From Pyrenopolyporus hunteri (taxonomy: Eukaryota; Ascomycota; Sordariomycetes; Xylariales; Hypoxylaceae): DNA of 64,000 nt. The notes beneath the pieces are model-generated. The model had not been told where the DNA came from. It was given only the letters and a program-made list of their open reading frames with translations, and made no database searches. Numbering within the stretch: the first letter of the stretch is position 1; each line of letters opens with the position of its first letter. Of the stretch, positions 60,923 to 64,000 are shown one piece after another. The translations under genes and the position numbers were made by a program. The stretch covers positions 744,001 through 808,000 of the forward strand of contig CADCXC010000014.1 in the NCBI GenBank assembly GCA_902806595.1. The letters run 5' to 3'.

Positions 60923-61136
60923 GGGTCAAATGGCCCACCGTCCCCCTATGAGTTTGACAGTACTACGGGTATCTGAATAGTTTTACTGTGTGACGAATAT
61001 CCTCGAGCGGATAACACCCTATATTATTCGACTGGGTTAATTTCTATTCATGTCGTTGATGAAAGCAGTTTCCCAGCTCTAGTCGACTAGTTATCATAGC
61101 CATCCCAGCGCATACCTACAGTATATTTCGTACGAA

Positions 61137-64000
61137 ATGTCGAAGTCTGGCGTTGACGGAAGAAAGGCAGCTGCGCGCAGGTTCGTGCAGAATATTGCTA
61201 AGGAGCATGGCTACCTCGGCGAGGAAGTGTATGCAAGAATGGACTGGGAGACCCGCCGTGAAGTCGAGGAGGCTCTTCTCAAAAAGGACGAGATGATAGG
61301 CGCAAGCGTTATAACGTATGATCCTATCACTAGCGAAGGTGAATTTTAAGGCTAACACGAGACTACCTACGCAAGACTAGCAAAGAATCTATATTCCAAG
61401 GACATTAGATGGATCTTCGAGCTCCTACAAAACGCCGACGATAACTACTTCTCCCAAGCTCTATCCTCAGGCGCCGTGCCGTACGTAACCTTCAAAATGT
61501 ACGGAGATCGGATCATTGTCGAATGCAACGAGGATGGCTTCACCGAAGTGAATCTCCGAGCGATATGCAATGTAGGCAAAAGTTCCAAAACGGGCGCCCA
61601 AGGATACATTGGCGAGAAGGGCATTGGCTTCAAGTCGGTGTTCAAAGCCGCCTGGAAGGTCCACATACAGTCCGGGTATTACTCTTTCACTTTCACCCAC
61701 CGCAGAGGTGACTCAGGCATGGGAATGATCTCCCCAGAGTGGTACGACGGGGTAGCAGAGCTACCTTCATCGTTGACCAGGATGACGCTGTTCCTACACG
61801 ATGACGACGATGCGGATGGACGACGTCAAAACATCCTCAGCCAGCTGAATGAGCTTCAACCTGCGATGCTCCTCTTCCTAAATAAATTGAAGCGGATTGA
61901 GGTACGCATTTACGACGACGCTGGAAATGAAACATCGTCATCTTTGCTCTCATTGAGCGATTCTGGCCAGATCAATGAGCCCGTGCTCGAGAAACACAAA
62001 ACCGAACATGGCGATACCATACGCACAGAAGAGAAATACCACGTCTCGAAGTCGGTCGCGCGCGACCTACCTCCCAACGAGAATAGGGAATACACTCCCC
62101 AAGAAGAGTCTTCGGGAGCCTACCGTAGCGCTCCAGTCGTTCTCGCATTTCCTCTATCGGACGACGATGTGCCGCTTATCCAACCCCAAGAAGTCTTCGC
62201 GTTTCTGCCCGTTCGTCAGGCCGGGTTCAATGTAAGATACGATCGGACACGCACCTACATGACTAGATGGAGGCTGACTACCGAGGCAATAGTTTTTGAT
62301 TCACAGCGACTTCGTTACTCAGGCTAACCGAGAAGATCTTGTGACCACCTCGTCACGGAATCTATCCCTGCTAGATTCGTTAGCGGAGACTTTTATCACC
62401 GCTATGAGAGAAATGTCTTCTCACCCGACTCTGAAGTACCAGTGGATGAGATACCTCCCCAATCTGGATTATCCGTGGAGCCCATTCTGGCGAAAACTCG
62501 TTGACAAGATAAAAGATCGCATCTTGACTGAGAGGATCATGATTTTGCGCGATTCCCAGACTCGAGAGCAGGTACGCTACGCTAAACGGATAGACCCCAT
62601 TCTCGACCAATACGGAAATCCGTTATTTGACGACCTTCCTGGCGATTCCGCTTGTTATATTTCGTCGGCTTATGACGGGCAAGACCCGCGTCTCTTGGGA
62701 GGTTACGGACTTGCCGTCATTAACCAGTGCCAGATCCTGGATAGGGTAGAGGCAGATTTATCGAAGGACACCTCGAAAATGAAATCTGCCGACACGGATG
62801 CTGACTGGCACGCTCGCGCAGCTCGATGTATAGGTTTCTCTTTCTTGAAAAATTGGCGCGACCGAATAGCGCAGACTAAAGCTCTAGAGCTTATCCCCTT
62901 GGTTACCGGACGATGGGTTAGCCCTGACAAGGTTACTATACACTTTCCGGTCACATCCAATGGTCTTCTAATCCCTGAGGATATCGGATTCCACATCGTC
63001 CACCCTGATGCAACGGCGATACATGAGCGAAAAGAACTATTCCTTAATCTCGGCGTGAAATACTCTTCAGATAATAATGTACGCACCGAAATCCTTAGAA
63101 AATATCGGTTTAGCGATACGTTGGACCGTATGACCGTTGAAGAATCGACCGCTCACCTCAAGTTCCTCTACTTGACGCACGATCAAAGACACTCTATTAG
63201 CACATATTCTAATATTGGGCTATGCGATAACAACTGGGAGTTCCATGCAATTACGGAAGATGTATTCTACTTTTTAGACGAGGATCCATATTCTCTTTGG
63301 AAATTGGTAAAGGAGGCGGATGAGTTCCCCAACTGGAGCCATATCCATTTCTTGGACGAATATTATTCAAAGGAGGATGTAGGCCAAGCCGCTCAACATA
63401 ACCTAACGTGGAGAGAGTGGTTGCATACCTATCTGAGGGTACGCGAGTATCCAAGACTCCTGAACGACGATCGATCATCGCTCTCGGAAGAATGTCAGTT
63501 CGTTGCAGAATCTGTCCCCTCGGAGTTGTTAGGTTTCCTGAATCGTAGCTGGGGCTCCGAGCAATCCCGCATGACGGATGAGCGGATAGACGATTTGAAG
63601 GGGCTAAAAGTACCCTGTCGAGGAGGACGACTTGTACAGATTTCGGAAACGTATCTACCTACGGCGTCGCTAGTGGAAAAGCACGATGAATTTATGCGCT
63701 ATGGGGAGTTTTTCCCGTTTCTCGATGCCGGAGACAATGTGGACCAAATGTCACGATGGGAATGCTTGCGCGCCTTGGGAGTGAAATCCAATCCCGATCT
63801 CCAATTCTACCTCGACATCCTCTACTATATATCGAGGCGCCCTTCTGTCGTAACCAATATGGTCGACCCGTCTCGTGTCCTGCACCTATATCGGCGTATC
63901 TACACAGAATGTTTCGACTCGGATGAAGAAATACGGAAAAGAAAACAATCTCAGGTCTGGTACGTACACACCATCCCCCAAGCCCAGAGTCTAGTAGAGT
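61137..64000 (+). CDS. Sacsin/NO VEIN-like GHKL ATPase, 5' part
   Basis: Exons 61,137-61,315, 61,376-62,231 and 62,293 to beyond the window end; introns of 60 and 61 bp (GCTAAC branch in the first, GTAAGA donor in the second). At least 914 residues are visible. The ATPase domain has the N box ELLQNADDN (about 70-78), the G1 box NEDGFTE (D-x-G), and the G2 box GEKGIGFKSVF, as in sacsin and plant NO VEIN proteins and many uncharacterised fungal relatives. Splice 2 joins AGFN to FLIHSDFVTQANRED, conserved in the family. The remaining visible part is a long helical region without further motifs I can name. The usual C-terminal nuclease-like or NOV domain would lie outside the window. The biochemical role in fungi is unknown; chaperone-like or nucleic-acid-linked functions have been proposed for relatives. 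Partial at the 3' end only. Confidence 0.85.

Overview
The window reads as nuclear DNA of a filamentous ascomycete (Pezizomycotina). It has short GT-AG introns of about 50-140 bp with CTAAC-like branch sites, fungal gene families, and two very AT-rich blocks with the mark of repeat-induced point mutation (RIP): CpA and TpG are almost absent while CpG survives. Nothing in the sequence fixes the genus. Exon structures were assembled by hand from reading frames and splice signals and have no transcript support.

Layout. (1) 1-17,540: a gene-free RIP block made of decayed repeats and several tandem arrays. (2) 17,541-23,544: a normal-GC island with three small uncharacterised genes (two minus, one plus). 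(3) 23,545-29,692: a complete but RIP-destroyed LTR retrotransposon with paired TG...CA LTRs and a 5-bp GGTAG target duplication. It sits 47 bp downstream of the last of the three genes. (4) 29,693-45,642: a gene-rich arm with a Zn2Cys6 regulator, an Amidoligase_2-type protein, a secreted M28 aminopeptidase, a secreted thaumatin-like protein, a four-span membrane protein, a RING-CH membrane E3 ligase, a cupin and a divergent class IV sirtuin. (5) 45,643-52,073: a 6.4-kb stretch with no supportable gene. (6) 52,074-57,918: a vacuolar HMT1-type half ABC transporter convergent with the Sgt2 co-chaperone gene. (7) 57,919-64,000: a 3.2-kb intergenic stretch with a non-coding inverted-repeat element, then the 5' part of a large sacsin/NO VEIN-like GHKL ATPase gene running off the window.

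Functional links. Most genes look like independent units, not an operon-like cluster. The tightest grouping is the Zn2Cys6 regulator, amidoligase and secreted aminopeptidase, all on the plus strand within 6.2 kb. One could be regulating the chemistry or turnover of amide-linked substrates, but that is inference. HMT1 (heavy metal or thiol-conjugate sequestration in the vacuole) and Sgt2 (tail-anchored membrane protein delivery) are housekeeping or stress functions. The oddest individual genes are the sirtuin, which appears to lack its catalytic histidine and other core residues, and the amidoligase, which lacks part of its usual active-site signature.
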